DNA from: Pseudomonas caspiana | GTDB lineage: Bacteria; Pseudomonadota; Gammaproteobacteria; Pseudomonadales; Pseudomonadaceae | NCBI RefSeq assembly: GCF_002158995.1 | Contig: NZ_LOHF01000014.1 | Coordinates: forward strand, 99,785-163,784 | DNA: 64,000 nt | Direction: 5' to 3' | Shown here: in pieces, positions 50,534 to 59,913 of the stretch | Numbering within the stretch: position 1 is the first letter of the stretch | Layout: each line of letters begins with the position of its first letter | Made by a program: the position numbers and the translations under genes | The notes under the pieces: model-generated | Databases searched by the model: none | Seen by the model: the letters and a program-made list of their open reading frames with translations, nothing else | What the model was told of the DNA's origin: nothing

Positions 50534-52317
50534 ACGGCGCCTCCTGTGACGCCAACCTTTTCTTCCTTGAAATCTTTTTCGTGCAGCCGAGCGTAGTAAC
50601 CATTGAGCGCAAGCAGCTGCTGGTGGTTACCCCGCTCGACAATCCGCCCCTTGTCCATGACCAGAATCAGGTCGGCTTTCTCAATGGTCGACAAACGGTG
50701 AGCAATCACTAACGTCGTACGGCCTTTGACGACCTCGTCCAGTGCAGCCTGAATATGACGTTCTGACTCAGTGTCCAACGCAGACGTTGCTTCATCGAGG
50801 ACCAGTAACGGCGCATTCTTGAGCAGCGCCCGGGCAATCGCCAGTCGCTGGCGTTGTCCACCGGAAAGCAAGACGCCATTTTCGCCGATCATTGTGTCGT
50901 AGCCTTGAGGCATCTGCGCAATGAATTCATCGGCATAAGCGGCCTCGGCGGCGCGCTTCACATCTTCATGCGGCGCACCGGCAAGGTCACCGTAGGCAAT
51001 GTTGTTGGTAACCGTATCGTTAAACAGGGTCACCTGCTGATTGACCAGAGCAATGTGTCGACGCAGGTTGGTCAGCTTGTATTCTTCGACATCAAGGCCA
51101 TCGAGCAGAATCTGCCCGCTACCGTGGTGATAGAAACGCGGGATCAGATTAGCCAGAGTCGACTTGCCACTTCCAGAACGTCCGACCAGAGCGACCATCT
51201 GCCCCTCTTCTGCGGTGAACGAAACATCATCAAGCACAAGCCGGTCTGTGTCGGGGTATTGGAAGCTGAGATTGCGAACTTCAAGGCGGCCACTTACGCG
51301 CTCCACTTCCTGAGTTCCGGTATCAACTTCCGGTAACTCATCGAGCTGCTCAAAAATGCTCTCGGCACCCGCCAAGCCTTTTTGAATGGTTGCGCTGACT
51401 TCAGACAACTGCCGAATAGGCTTGGGAAGAAGACCCGCTGCGGTGATGTAAGCAATCAACTCACCTGCGGAGGCGTCACCGCGCATATAAAGAACCAGGT
51501 ACATCAGCACAGCCATGCCAATGTAGATTACCAACTGCAGAACCGGCGTGTAGATGGACTGCGTGCGTGTCATCCCCATGCTTCGGTTCATGTTGTCTTC
51601 GCTGGCTTTATGAAACCTTTCGATTTCATAAGTCTCACCACCGAAACTGCGAACCACGCGGTAGCCTTGAATGGTCTCCGACGCGACGTGAGTCACGTCC
51701 CCCATTGCCACCTGAATCTTCTTGCTCTGCTTCCGAAATTTCTTGCTCGCACTGCTCACCAGAATGGCAATGAAGGGCAGGATCGCAACCAGCACCAACG
51801 TCATCTTCCAGTTGCTGTAAAGCAGATAGCCGAACAGAAAAACAACGGTGAGACCTTCACGTATAACGACTTTGATTGCATCCGTTGCAGCGCCCGTGAC
51901 CATTGTCACGTTATAGGTAATGCGCGAGATCAGATGACCAGAGTTGTTGTTATCGAAGTAGCGATTAGGCAACGTCAACAAGTTGTCGAACAGTGCGCAA
52001 CGCAGGTCATGGACGACGCCACGAGCGACCTTGGCCAGATAGTAGTTGCCCAGAAATGACCCTATTCCCTGGTAAACCGCGATAAGTACGATCAACAAGG
52101 GCACGCCAAGAACCAACGAAACGCCGAGAAACTTAGTATCGTCAGGCTTTTGCAGCGCGTCGAGAAAATGCTTGAGCATATCTGCAAGCATCGGCTGGCT
52201 GGAGGCAAAAAGCACAAAACCAACGATACTGATAGCAAAAGCGCCCCAATAGGGGACCACATATTTCAACAATCGCAAGTAAATCTTCATGCTCGATTGC
52301 TGGTCGGGATTGGCCAT
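50530..52317 (-). CDS. msbA: Lipid A export ABC transporter MsbA
   Basis: 595 residues: six transmembrane helices (about 20-310), then the ATPase domain with Walker A GRSGSGKST, signature LSGGQRQRLA, Walker B LLVLDEATSALD and the switch His in VIAHRLS. It flips core-lipid A across the inner membrane. Upstream neighbour is the O-antigen ligase-like gene. Confidence 0.97.
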   Translation of the reverse strand: MANPDQQSSMKIYLRLLKYVVPYWGAFAISIVGFVLFASSQPMLADMLKHFLDALQKPDDTKFLGVSLVLGVPLLIVLIAVYQGIGSFLGNYYLAKVARGVVHDLRCALFDNLLTLPNRYFDNNNSGHLISRITYNVTMVTGAATDAIKVVIREGLTVVFLFGYLLYSNWKMTLVLVAILPFIAILVSSASKKFRKQSKKIQVAMGDVTHVASETIQGYRVVRSFGGETYEIERFHKASEDNMNRSMGMTRTQSIYTPVLQLVIYIGMAVLMYLVLYMRGDASAGELIAYITAAGLLPKPIRQLSEVSATIQKGLAGAESIFEQLDELPEVDTGTQEVERVSGRLEVRNLSFQYPDTDRLVLDDVSFTAEEGQMVALVGRSGSGKSTLANLIPRFYHHGSGQILLDGLDVEEYKLTNLRRHIALVNQQVTLFNDTVTNNIAYGDLAGAPHEDVKRAAEAAYADEFIAQMPQGYDTMIGENGVLLSGGQRQRLAIARALLKNAPLLVLDEATSALDTESERHIQAALDEVVKGRTTLVIAHRLSTIEKADLILVMDKGRIVERGNHQQLLALNGYYARLHEKDFKEEKVGVTGGAV

Positions 52318-52376
52318 TCGGCGCGCCTCGTGCTTATGAAAAAAAATACAGGGACGTGATTGTACCAGTGAACCAA

Positions 52377-53576
52377 TTACAAGATGGGTCGAGCTGGCTT
52401 TACAGGGTGCGGCTCATGGGTTTCAGCCGATGCCGCACGAGACGCGAGCACGATGCTCAGACAAACAGGCAGCCAGGTGATCAGCCAGTCCGCATTGGGC
52501 TTGAGCCACAGACCGATACCATCAGTCATCAGCGATACGCTTGAAAAAAACCAAAGCGCCAACAACGCTCCCCCGAGTGGCTCAGCCCGCGAAACCCAGC
52601 CGCGCCATCCCACTGTCACCCAGAGGCAGCAAAATATAAGCAGGCCGGGGAGACCCAGTCGTACTCCCGTGTCCAGAAAAAGATTGTGCGGATGCTTGAA
52701 ACTGCCGGCAACCGGGACAGTGATCAGATACTCGTGAAACCCAACGCCTGTAGCCCAATGTTGCTCAATGAGTTGAACCCCTCCAGACCACAGGCCTGGA
52801 CGGTAAGAAACGCCACGCTGTAGCAAGAGCTCTGGGTAGAACAACGCAACACCTGCAACACTTATCACCATAAGGACGATCAAGCTGACACCTAGCCGTG
52901 AAGGCCGGGCAATAACCATCACGATCATCGCAGCCAAAAACGCGATCCAGACGCCGCGGGTCTGGCTGAGCCCCAGAAAGATTACATAACCCGCTGCTGG
53001 AATCAGTAAAAGCAGAAACACCGGCCGGCTGAAACGCCAGCTTCGCAACGTAAACAAGCCGAGAATAGCCAATGCCCCCACGGCGTGGGCAGCCATGATA
53101 ATCGTATCCCACAGACCCACAGCGACTATCCGCCCTCCAGTAGACTGGGGCTCGATGTAAAAATAGACCACGGAGACTGTTGCAAAAAAACCGCCGATAA
53201 CCGAAGCGCACATCAACAGCGATTCGAGTCGCCATCTGCCATGCTGCGCCGCTAACAAAACCCCAAGCAGCGTCAGAGTTACGTAAAGCACGACCTTACT
53301 CTTGCCTGGTTCGTCGCTGCCTTCAACGCCGAATATGAAAAGTGTCCAGATGGAAAAAGCCAGGAAAAAAAAGATTTCTGGCAGCTTGATAAGGGGTCGA
53401 ACATATCCCCCAAACAAGGCCAGCAAAGCTGGAAGCCAAAGGAAGAAGATAATCAGTTGGTGATAGAGCTTGTTGCTCGGCATCACCCAAGGGCCGCACA
53501 ACAGTATAAGTAGACCGATCGATGCCCAGCCTGCGAGGTAGCCTTTTTGAAATAGTTTCTTCATCGCTACTAGCAT
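52377..53576 (-). CDS. waaL: O-antigen ligase-like protein (WaaL/Wzy_C family)
   Basis: 399 residues, about 11-12 membrane helices. The Wzy_C-type loop is visible: SQTRGVWIAF helix and the large periplasmic segment ending in FKHPHNLFLDTGVRLGL, with the HPHN signature required in WaaL ligases. It would join O-polysaccharide to the lipid A core. Members of this family can also be polymerases, but position between msbA and core genes favours the ligase. ATG at 53576 follows an AAGGTGAG site, two bases after the upstream gene. Confidence 0.85.
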   Translation of the reverse strand: MLVAMKKLFQKGYLAGWASIGLLILLCGPWVMPSNKLYHQLIIFFLWLPALLALFGGYVRPLIKLPEIFFFLAFSIWTLFIFGVEGSDEPGKSKVVLYVTLTLLGVLLAAQHGRWRLESLLMCASVIGGFFATVSVVYFYIEPQSTGGRIVAVGLWDTIIMAAHAVGALAILGLFTLRSWRFSRPVFLLLLIPAAGYVIFLGLSQTRGVWIAFLAAMIVMVIARPSRLGVSLIVLMVISVAGVALFYPELLLQRGVSYRPGLWSGGVQLIEQHWATGVGFHEYLITVPVAGSFKHPHNLFLDTGVRLGLPGLLIFCCLWVTVGWRGWVSRAEPLGGALLALWFFSSVSLMTDGIGLWLKPNADWLITWLPVCLSIVLASRAASAETHEPHPVKPARPIL

Positions 53577-53578
53577 CT

Positions 53579-54679
53579 CTACTCACCTTTTATACGACGG
53601 GCAACCTGCAGCAAGTGCGCTTTGTCAGCATTTTTCCAACCACCTTTGATGCAGTAGTGCTCCGACAGGTAGTGAAGGAAGTTGTGCCGCAGACGCTCAT
53701 CCAGTGGCCAGCAAGGGAATGCGCGCACCCACGCAACGGCCTGATCGGAATTTTCAGCGTGCACCACCAACCCATCGATGTTGAAAAACGCCAGACCGAG
53801 CGTCATCACCGGCTTGCCAAGAAGCAAGCTTTCCAGGCCGACAGTTGAATTAAGCGTTATCACGAACTGGCTGGATTCAATCAGCTGCTGAGTGGCATTT
53901 CCATTGGCAAACAAAAGCCGCTCGGAGGTTCGCTCATGCAACTCCGGATAAGTTTCGCGGCTGGACGGATGCTCTTTGAAAACCACCGTCATTCCGGTTT
54001 CTTCTGCCAGACGTTCCCCCAACGCGAACATCTGCGACATGTTGTTAACCCAAGGAGAAAACAACCGGACCTGAGAATCCCGATCATCTTGAAAAGGCAT
54101 AAATATGAACTGCCCTGGCAACTCGATAGGGGGTACACCACCTGCACGAGGCTTTCGTGGAATCAACACCGAGGCAGGCTGAAAATCAACCACAGGATGG
54201 GGATAGTTGAGATAAAAATCGGCGTTGCGAGGAACCGAGTTGAGGTAATTCACGCCTTTGGCATCGAACGTTGTGGTGTCAGGCAGCAAACCATTTTCGA
54301 CGTAGAACGTTTTGCATTCGGCCGGCACAAGCGCCGTCAACAACTTGCAGTAACGATGGGAACCATTCCAGACCACGAGCGCATCTGGACGCTCACGCTC
54401 AAGAAGCGCCTGGGCCCGCAGCGCCATCCAGCTCAACTCAAGCTTCAGCAGGAGCCGGTACAAGAATCCGTCATACTTTTTCTTGATCCGCCGCTCTTCA
54501 CATTTCTCCTCAATCAGGGCTTGCCAGTCGATTCTTGAAAACCCTCGGGAGAACCGTAGTGTGCGAGGCCACGGCATTTGCCCAACGGTGACAACTTTGC
54601 CTTGCAATTCGGTTTCATCAAGCAATCGATTGAAATAAAGGCCCTGATGTTTCGCCAGCGAAATGAACAGCGTTACCAT
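53579..54679 (-). CDS. KpsS-like capsule/polysaccharide synthesis protein
   Basis: 366 residues, soluble GT-B-like. It fits the Capsule_synth (KpsS/LipB-like) family, with the typical C-terminal KEHPSSR, then NSTVGLESLLLGKPVMTLG segment (about residues 240-295). KpsS in capsule systems starts the poly-Kdo linker on phosphatidylglycerol. Here, inside an LPS core cluster, it more likely adds a sugar to the core. First gene of the six-gene run ending in hldE. Confidence 0.75.
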   Translation of the reverse strand: MVTLFISLAKHQGLYFNRLLDETELQGKVVTVGQMPWPRTLRFSRGFSRIDWQALIEEKCEERRIKKKYDGFLYRLLLKLELSWMALRAQALLERERPDALVVWNGSHRYCKLLTALVPAECKTFYVENGLLPDTTTFDAKGVNYLNSVPRNADFYLNYPHPVVDFQPASVLIPRKPRAGGVPPIELPGQFIFMPFQDDRDSQVRLFSPWVNNMSQMFALGERLAEETGMTVVFKEHPSSRETYPELHERTSERLLFANGNATQQLIESSQFVITLNSTVGLESLLLGKPVMTLGLAFFNIDGLVVHAENSDQAVAWVRAFPCWPLDERLRHNFLHYLSEHYCIKGGWKNADKAHLLQVARRIKGE

Positions 54680-54969
54680 CTATAAAGTCCGAAAAGAGGT
54701 GCCTGTCTGCCATGCTGCTTACAGTCAATTGCACGGGTAGCGTCGCTCTTTGCAGTTGCGTCACGCGCAAGACGCCAAAAGCCAGAGGCATGAAATAAGG
54801 GGCAAGATACGTCGTAATTTTACAGGTCGGAAAGCAGGGAGCGCACTGTCACCACATAACAAAAAGCACCCAAAAAGTGGCGCGATTGTAGCACAGCGAT
54901 TTCTTGCTGCGCTCGCAGTACGGTAGCATGCCCCACCGCACACCCCATCAAGTCAGCCTTGGAGCCTTG
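54680..54969. other. Divergent intergenic region
   Basis: 290 bases between divergent starts of the KpsS-like and kinase-like genes. It should contain promoters for both. AT-richer patches (54790-54830 and 54850-54905) are visible, but I cannot assign -10/-35 pairs with confidence. A short in-frame ATG at 54928 exists for the kinase-like gene but lacks a ribosome site. Confidence 0.4.
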
Positions 54970-55599
54970 ATGCAAAAGCTCGACCACACTGCTTATATCA
55001 AAATGCGCGAAGGCGCCGATGTTCTTGAAGCCGACGGTGAAGGTGACAAAGTCCTTTGCCTGACAGATGGGACAATCTTGAAACTGTTTCGCCGTAAACG
55101 CCTGCTGACTTCTGCTCTGTGGTCTCCGTACGCTCAACGCTTTGCAGATAACTGCAAGGCACTGCGAGCTCGGGAAATCCAGTGCCCAACCGTCCGCCAG
55201 GTTTATCGTATTCCGAGCATTGAACGTGATGCAGTACACTACGACCCTTTGCCCGGCCGTACGCTACGCCAACTAATCATCGAGAATCCCGATGGGCTCC
55301 GGGCAAAGCTGGGCGAATTCGTTGCGAGCCTGCACGAGAAGGGCATCTACTTTCGATCAGCCCACATGGGAAACATCGTACTGACACAGGAAAACTCGTT
55401 GGGTCTTATCGATATCGCCGACTTGCGCGCCCAGCGCAAGCCACTCGGCAAAGGCCTGCGCTTGCGCAACTTCAGGCATATGCTGCGTTACAAGACCGAC
55501 CGCGAGTGGCTACTCAAAGACGAAGAGTTTCTTGCCCATTATTTTCGCCACCAACAAGTATGCAGTGAAAAAGAATTAGCTTTGGTACTTGAACGCTGA
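54970..55599 (+). CDS. LPS kinase-like protein (PA4998-type)
   Basis: 209 residues from MQKLDHTAYIK, with GGAG six bases upstream. The fold resembles the LPS/BUD32-type small kinases: ILKLFRRKR (candidate ATP-site Lys) near residue 40, SLHEKGIYFRSAHMGNIVL (catalytic-loop position) and LIDIADL (metal-Asp position). The canonical HxD Asp of the catalytic loop is replaced (YFRSAH), so activity is uncertain. Genes of this type near msbA have been called toluene-tolerance or heptose-kinase-like proteins. It is on the plus strand between two minus-strand LPS runs. Confidence 0.7.
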   Translation: MQKLDHTAYIKMREGADVLEADGEGDKVLCLTDGTILKLFRRKRLLTSALWSPYAQRFADNCKALRAREIQCPTVRQVYRIPSIERDAVHYDPLPGRTLRQLIIENPDGLRAKLGEFVASLHEKGIYFRSAHMGNIVLTQENSLGLIDIADLRAQRKPLGKGLRLRNFRHMLRYKTDREWLLKDEEFLAHYFRHQQVCSEKELALVLER

Positions 55600-55621
55600 A
55601 ATACACGCTACGACTGAACGG

Positions 55622-56923
55622 TCAATCGGCAGCGGGTAGTGAAACCGTCTCGAAATCGAGTTCTGGATCCCGATCGTGCAGCAGGCTTTCAATAAGCTGG
55701 ACGGTTTTTGTCAAACCCTGGGAGCCATGCACCAAGTGGTAATCGGCAAATTTCCGGGCTTGAACTACATGCGCCTGATAGTCATCGTCGACAACCTTCA
55801 ACTGACGCGAAAACGTTTCGCCGTCCCGGATCTGCTCACCGAAAAATAGCGAATGAGAGAAGATATCCACGTCTTCTCCAGCATTGACATGGATCACCGG
55901 CCGTCCCGCAAGACCAGCCTCGATACCGGCATTGGACATGATGTTGACAACTACGCTCGCAAGCGCCAGCGCTTCTGACAATGTGCACTGCGAATCAAGC
56001 AATTCAACATTGGATAAACGCGCGGACGCATCACTCCAGAATTGCGCGCGACTTCGCGGATGACGCCTGAATAACAAACGGTAGTCAGGGTGGCATTCAG
56101 CCCAGTCGCGAAGCAGTTCGTACGTACGTATATAGCCAGCCTCCTTCTCCCGATCAGGACCAACACCCAGAACCAGCAATGTTTTGAGCGCAGGGTCTGC
56201 CAACGGTAACTCATAAGTTTCGTCAGCCAGGTATGAGCCAAGCAGTACCACCGTGGACTCACCGAATCGCAGACTGCGCGCCTGTAACGCCACCAGAGAA
56301 CTATGGCCAAAGACGCCGTAATAATCGTAGTCATTCATCCCCAGTCGACGCGATGACTCAAGCGTCGCAGCATGGGCCAAATGCAACAGCCGAGCACCAC
56401 GCGCGGCTAGAGCAAGGCGCAGGAACGGCGCATGAAGGCTTCCGTTTCGCTCGTTTATCAGCAATTGCGGCCTGTACTTCGCAACAATCCATTGGGCGTG
56501 AGCCGCATAAGCCAGATAGCGTAGCGGAACGGGTTGAGGGGGCAGCAGCAACTGGCGCCGTGCGCAGGCCTGGGGTGGCGATAACAAGGCGGATTCATTA
56601 AGGTCAACGCCGCGAGCCTTCACGGCGCCGATCAGAATATTCTTGCGCTGCAATGCCATGGACTTCGGCGCGGAATGTAGCAGCAGCACCTCGCAAGACT
56701 CATTTTCTACCGACGCGCTCAGGCACACGCGAGCACGAACTCCCTGTGCTACATCCACGAGCACATCACGAGCCATACGCAAAAAACTGCCAAACCTTCC
56801 GTGGCGTTCGCGCATTAATTTCCAGCGATAGCGATCAAGTTGACGAGCCTTCAGTGCCCAACTGCCCTCCGCCTGGACCCCGTCCATGACACTCGGCGAT
56901 GGAGTGGATTGCCCCCCACTCAC
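55622..56923 (-). CDS. GT-B-like surface polysaccharide protein, function unassigned
   Basis: 433 residues, GTG start at 56923 overlapping the GT2 gene stop by four bases (GTGA); ATG at 56887 is an alternative. An N-terminal basic/helical part precedes a Capsule_synth-like fold: LLVLGVGPDREKEAGYI, FRRHPRSRAQF, and the VVNIMSNAGIEAGLAGRPVIH segment (about 320-340), which resembles the sugar-nucleotide site of KpsS-like enzymes. It is not a close match to the other KpsS-like gene at 53579. Probably a transferase for LPS core or O-chain. Confidence 0.6.
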   Translation of the reverse strand: MSGGQSTPSPSVMDGVQAEGSWALKARQLDRYRWKLMRERHGRFGSFLRMARDVLVDVAQGVRARVCLSASVENESCEVLLLHSAPKSMALQRKNILIGAVKARGVDLNESALLSPPQACARRQLLLPPQPVPLRYLAYAAHAQWIVAKYRPQLLINERNGSLHAPFLRLALAARGARLLHLAHAATLESSRRLGMNDYDYYGVFGHSSLVALQARSLRFGESTVVLLGSYLADETYELPLADPALKTLLVLGVGPDREKEAGYIRTYELLRDWAECHPDYRLLFRRHPRSRAQFWSDASARLSNVELLDSQCTLSEALALASVVVNIMSNAGIEAGLAGRPVIHVNAGEDVDIFSHSLFFGEQIRDGETFSRQLKVVDDDYQAHVVQARKFADYHLVHGSQGLTKTVQLIESLLHDRDPELDFETVSLPAAD

Positions 56924-57825
56924 TTGAGCAACAACCGAATGGCTTTGCGCGTGTAGGACCAGCGTGTCAAAGAACGCCAGTCAGCACGTAAAGCCTGGAA
57001 ATAAAAAAGCCTGGCGTTTTCGTAGTCTCCTGCCCCGTAGCAATCACGAAACAGTGACAGGCAGCGCTGCGCAAGAAAAGCCTGACGTAAACTCTGCAAC
57101 TGCGCAGGCATGCGCTGCGGAGAAAATGCCTCGTCGACCACTTTCAGACCTGAGGCAAGGCTTTGCTTGAGATCATGCCGCATGCTGTCGGCATGCTTAT
57201 AGATGATCGCCAATGGCTTATCTATAACACTGCAGGTAAACCGTGCGAGCACCTGAGCAAACACGGGTATGTCTTCTGCGTTACGCAGGTTCTCGGGGTA
57301 CAGTCCAGGCTCAAACACACTGCGATGCATCACGCAGGCGCCGTTGGAGAGCGAAATTGTCTTGTCCAGCAAATAACCGCGTACGCGCTGCTCAGCACTA
57401 GCGGGCAGCGGCTTGGGGACATGTACCGAACGACGGCCATCATCAAACGCAGACCAGTGGCCGCCAATGATCAAACGGCTTTCAGGGTTGCCCGCAATGT
57501 GCTCAAACACTGCATCGAGCGCACCGGGAGCCATCTCGTCGTCTGCATCAAGAAATATCAGAAACTGGCCCCGTGCCTCTTCGATTCCACGATTACGCAC
57601 GGACGACAACCCGCCATTAGGCTTGCGCAAAACCCTGAAGCGCCCTGAGTTTTCGGCGAGTAACTGGTCAAGCACTTGAGGCGTGGTGTCGGTCGAACCA
57701 TCATCAATCACGAACAACTCGGTGGTATTTTCATCGAGCTGAGCAAGTACTGAATTGACTGCACGAGGCAGCGTCTTGGCATAGTTATAGGCCGGGATAA
57801 CGACGCTGACCAACGGCTCAGGCAT
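56920..57825 (-). CDS. Family 2 glycosyltransferase
   Basis: 301 residues. GT-A fold with VSVVIPAYNYAKTL at the N-terminus, DDGSTD and the metal-binding LDADDEM (about 93-99). It transfers a sugar from a nucleotide donor, probably to the LPS core. No transmembrane segment. The start overlaps the carbamoyltransferase end by eight bases. Confidence 0.92.
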   Translation of the reverse strand: MPEPLVSVVIPAYNYAKTLPRAVNSVLAQLDENTTELFVIDDGSTDTTPQVLDQLLAENSGRFRVLRKPNGGLSSVRNRGIEEARGQFLIFLDADDEMAPGALDAVFEHIAGNPESRLIIGGHWSAFDDGRRSVHVPKPLPASAEQRVRGYLLDKTISLSNGACVMHRSVFEPGLYPENLRNAEDIPVFAQVLARFTCSVIDKPLAIIYKHADSMRHDLKQSLASGLKVVDEAFSPQRMPAQLQSLRQAFLAQRCLSLFRDCYGAGDYENARLFYFQALRADWRSLTRWSYTRKAIRLLLK

Positions 57826-59572
57826 TTTCGTATGTCTCCACTCCGTCTTTGACCACCAGAATATCTTCCATGATCAGGTACTCGAGATCCGAGCCGAAGA
57901 ACATGTTCAGCGCATCTGTCGGCGAGCAGATCATCGGTTCGCCGCGACGGTTGAGCGAAGTATTCAGCGACACGCCATTACCGGTCAGGTTTTCCAGCGC
58001 TTTCATCATGTCGTAGTAGCGCGGGTTGTATTCGCGCTTCAGGACCTGGGCACGCGAAGTACCATCTTCATGGACGACTTCCGGCACGCGGGTCTTCCAC
58101 TCTTCAGCCACTTCAAAGGTGAAGGTCATGAACGGTGCAGGGTGATCAATCTTGATCATCTGCGGGGCAACGGTGTCGAGCATCGACGGGCAGAAAGGCC
58201 TCCAGCGCTCGCGGAACTTGATCTGGTGGTTGATGCGGTCAGCCACGCCAGCCACGCTCGGGCAGCCGATGATCGAACGACCACCCAATGCACGCGGGCC
58301 AAATTCCATACGACCCTGGAACCAGGCCACAGGATTGCCTGCAACCATGATTTGCGCGATGCGCTCCGGGGTGTTTTCGATCTGACGCCAGACCGGCTTG
58401 CTCGGATGGCGGGCGCAGGCAGCGATCACATCTTCATTGGTATACGACGGGCCGAGGTAGACGTGCTCCATCTTCTCAACCGGCACACCACGGGCGTGGG
58501 AGACGTAAGCCGCCGCACCGACTGCAGTACCCGCGTCACCCGATGCTGGCTGCACAAACAGCTCTTTGACTTCCGGGCGAGCGATGATTTTCTGGTTCAG
58601 CTTGACGTTCAGCGCACAGCCGCCCGCGAAAGCGATCTTGCCGGTTTCCTTGAGGATGTCACCCAGATAGTGATCCATCATCTGCAACGCCAGCTTCTCG
58701 AACAGCGCTTGCATGCTCGCGGCGTAGTGGATGTAAGGTTCGTCGGCGATGTCGCCTTCGCGCTTGGGCCCCAGCCACTCGATCAGCTTGGGCGAGAAGT
58801 AGAAACCTTTGCCTTTCTCTTTATAACGACGCAGGCCGATAACGTTGGCCAGCTCGGTGTTGATCACCAGTTCGCCGTTCTCGAACTTCGCCAGACGCGA
58901 GAAATCGTATTTGCTGGCATCGCCATACGGCGCCATGCCCATCACCTTGAATTCGCCGTCGAGCATCTCGAACCCGAGGAATTCAGTGATTGCGCCATAC
59001 AGGCCGCCCAAGGAGTCAGGATCGAAGAACTCCTTGATCTTGTGAATCTTGCCGTTCTCACCGTAGCCAAAAAAGGTCGTTGCGTACTCACCCTTGCCGT
59101 CAATACCCAGGATCGCGGTTTTCTCTTTGAAACCGGAGCAGTGGTAAGCGCTGGAAGCGTGGGCCAAATGGTGCTCGACCGGCTCGATCTTGATCTTTTT
59201 AGGATCAAAGCCCAATTGTTCAAGACACCAGACGATCTTGTTGCGATAACGCTTATAGCGACGGTTGCCCATCAACAGCGCATCAAGCGCACGGTCCGGG
59301 GCGTACCAGTAACGCTTGGCATAGTGCCAGCGCGCTTTGCCGAACAAGCTGATAGGCGCGAACGGAATCGCCACCACATCGACATCCGAAGGCTTGATGC
59401 CCGCTTGCTCAAGACAGAACTTCGCCGACTCGTAGGGCATACGGTTCTTTGCATGTTTATCGCGAACGAAGCGCTCTTCTTCAGCCGCTGCCACCAGCTT
59501 GCCGTCGATGTACAGCGCGGCGGAAGGATCATGGCTAAGGGCGCCGGACAGGCCAAGAATCGTCAATGCCAC
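57818..59572 (-). CDS. Carbamoyltransferase (PA5005-type, LPS core)
   Basis: 584 residues, GTG start at 59572. NodU/CmcH family: the N-terminal Kae1-like part with GLSGALSHDPSAAL, EHHLAHASSAYH and GIDGKGEYATTF, then the C-terminal domain with FQGRMEFGPRALGGRSI. It uses carbamoyl phosphate and ATP to make a carbamoyl-adenylate and transfers the carbamoyl group to a sugar. In P. aeruginosa the comparable PA5005 is implicated in carbamoylation of core heptose II. Reads into GT2 and the GT-B-like gene as one operon. Confidence 0.92.
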   Translation of the reverse strand: MALTILGLSGALSHDPSAALYIDGKLVAAAEEERFVRDKHAKNRMPYESAKFCLEQAGIKPSDVDVVAIPFAPISLFGKARWHYAKRYWYAPDRALDALLMGNRRYKRYRNKIVWCLEQLGFDPKKIKIEPVEHHLAHASSAYHCSGFKEKTAILGIDGKGEYATTFFGYGENGKIHKIKEFFDPDSLGGLYGAITEFLGFEMLDGEFKVMGMAPYGDASKYDFSRLAKFENGELVINTELANVIGLRRYKEKGKGFYFSPKLIEWLGPKREGDIADEPYIHYAASMQALFEKLALQMMDHYLGDILKETGKIAFAGGCALNVKLNQKIIARPEVKELFVQPASGDAGTAVGAAAYVSHARGVPVEKMEHVYLGPSYTNEDVIAACARHPSKPVWRQIENTPERIAQIMVAGNPVAWFQGRMEFGPRALGGRSIIGCPSVAGVADRINHQIKFRERWRPFCPSMLDTVAPQMIKIDHPAPFMTFTFEVAEEWKTRVPEVVHEDGTSRAQVLKREYNPRYYDMMKALENLTGNGVSLNTSLNRRGEPMICSPTDALNMFFGSDLEYLIMEDILVVKDGVETYENA

Positions 59573-59913
59573 TGGGGTCTAGCCTCTTTAGTCTGCATGC
59601 AGGCGGCACGCGCCTGAGAAAAATATGTGCCCTCGCAGCGGGGCGAGGAACAGCTAAAGGGCGGGATTATAGCGTAATGACAAGTGGATTTGCTTGGCAG
59701 TAAGTAAATCCCGCGCAAGCCATGGCCTGGCTATTAGTTGTATGAATCTACGACGCGTGACGTAGGGCCTTTCCCAAAGTGCTTTCCATGCATTGAGCAC
59801 CCGCTGCTCATCAGCCACTCTCCCGCCCTCGCTCAGGGTCGGGCTTGAGATTACACGCTCCGCCATCTGGACCCTGGCCTCCTCGATTCGCCAGCCCAAG
59901 GCAAGGAGCCTGC
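59573..59913. other. Divergent spacer between LPS cluster and effector gene
   Basis: 341 bases without a convincing gene. A minus-strand frame of 81 codons (59654-59899) exists but has no family I recognise. A TATAAT-like hexamer (59672-59667, minus) is a candidate -10 for the carbamoyltransferase operon, about 95 bases upstream of its start, with no clear -35. Downstream end is the leader of the effector gene. Confidence 0.45.

Noticed and set aside
58070..59617. 515-codon plus-strand frame opposite the carbamoyltransferase
   Set aside because: Antisense shadow; the carbamoyltransferase motifs are complete on the minus strand.
59654..59899. 81-codon minus-strand frame between the carbamoyltransferase and effector genes
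   Set aside because: Candidate promoter element lies in its end, no ribosome site and no known family; kept only as part of the spacer description.
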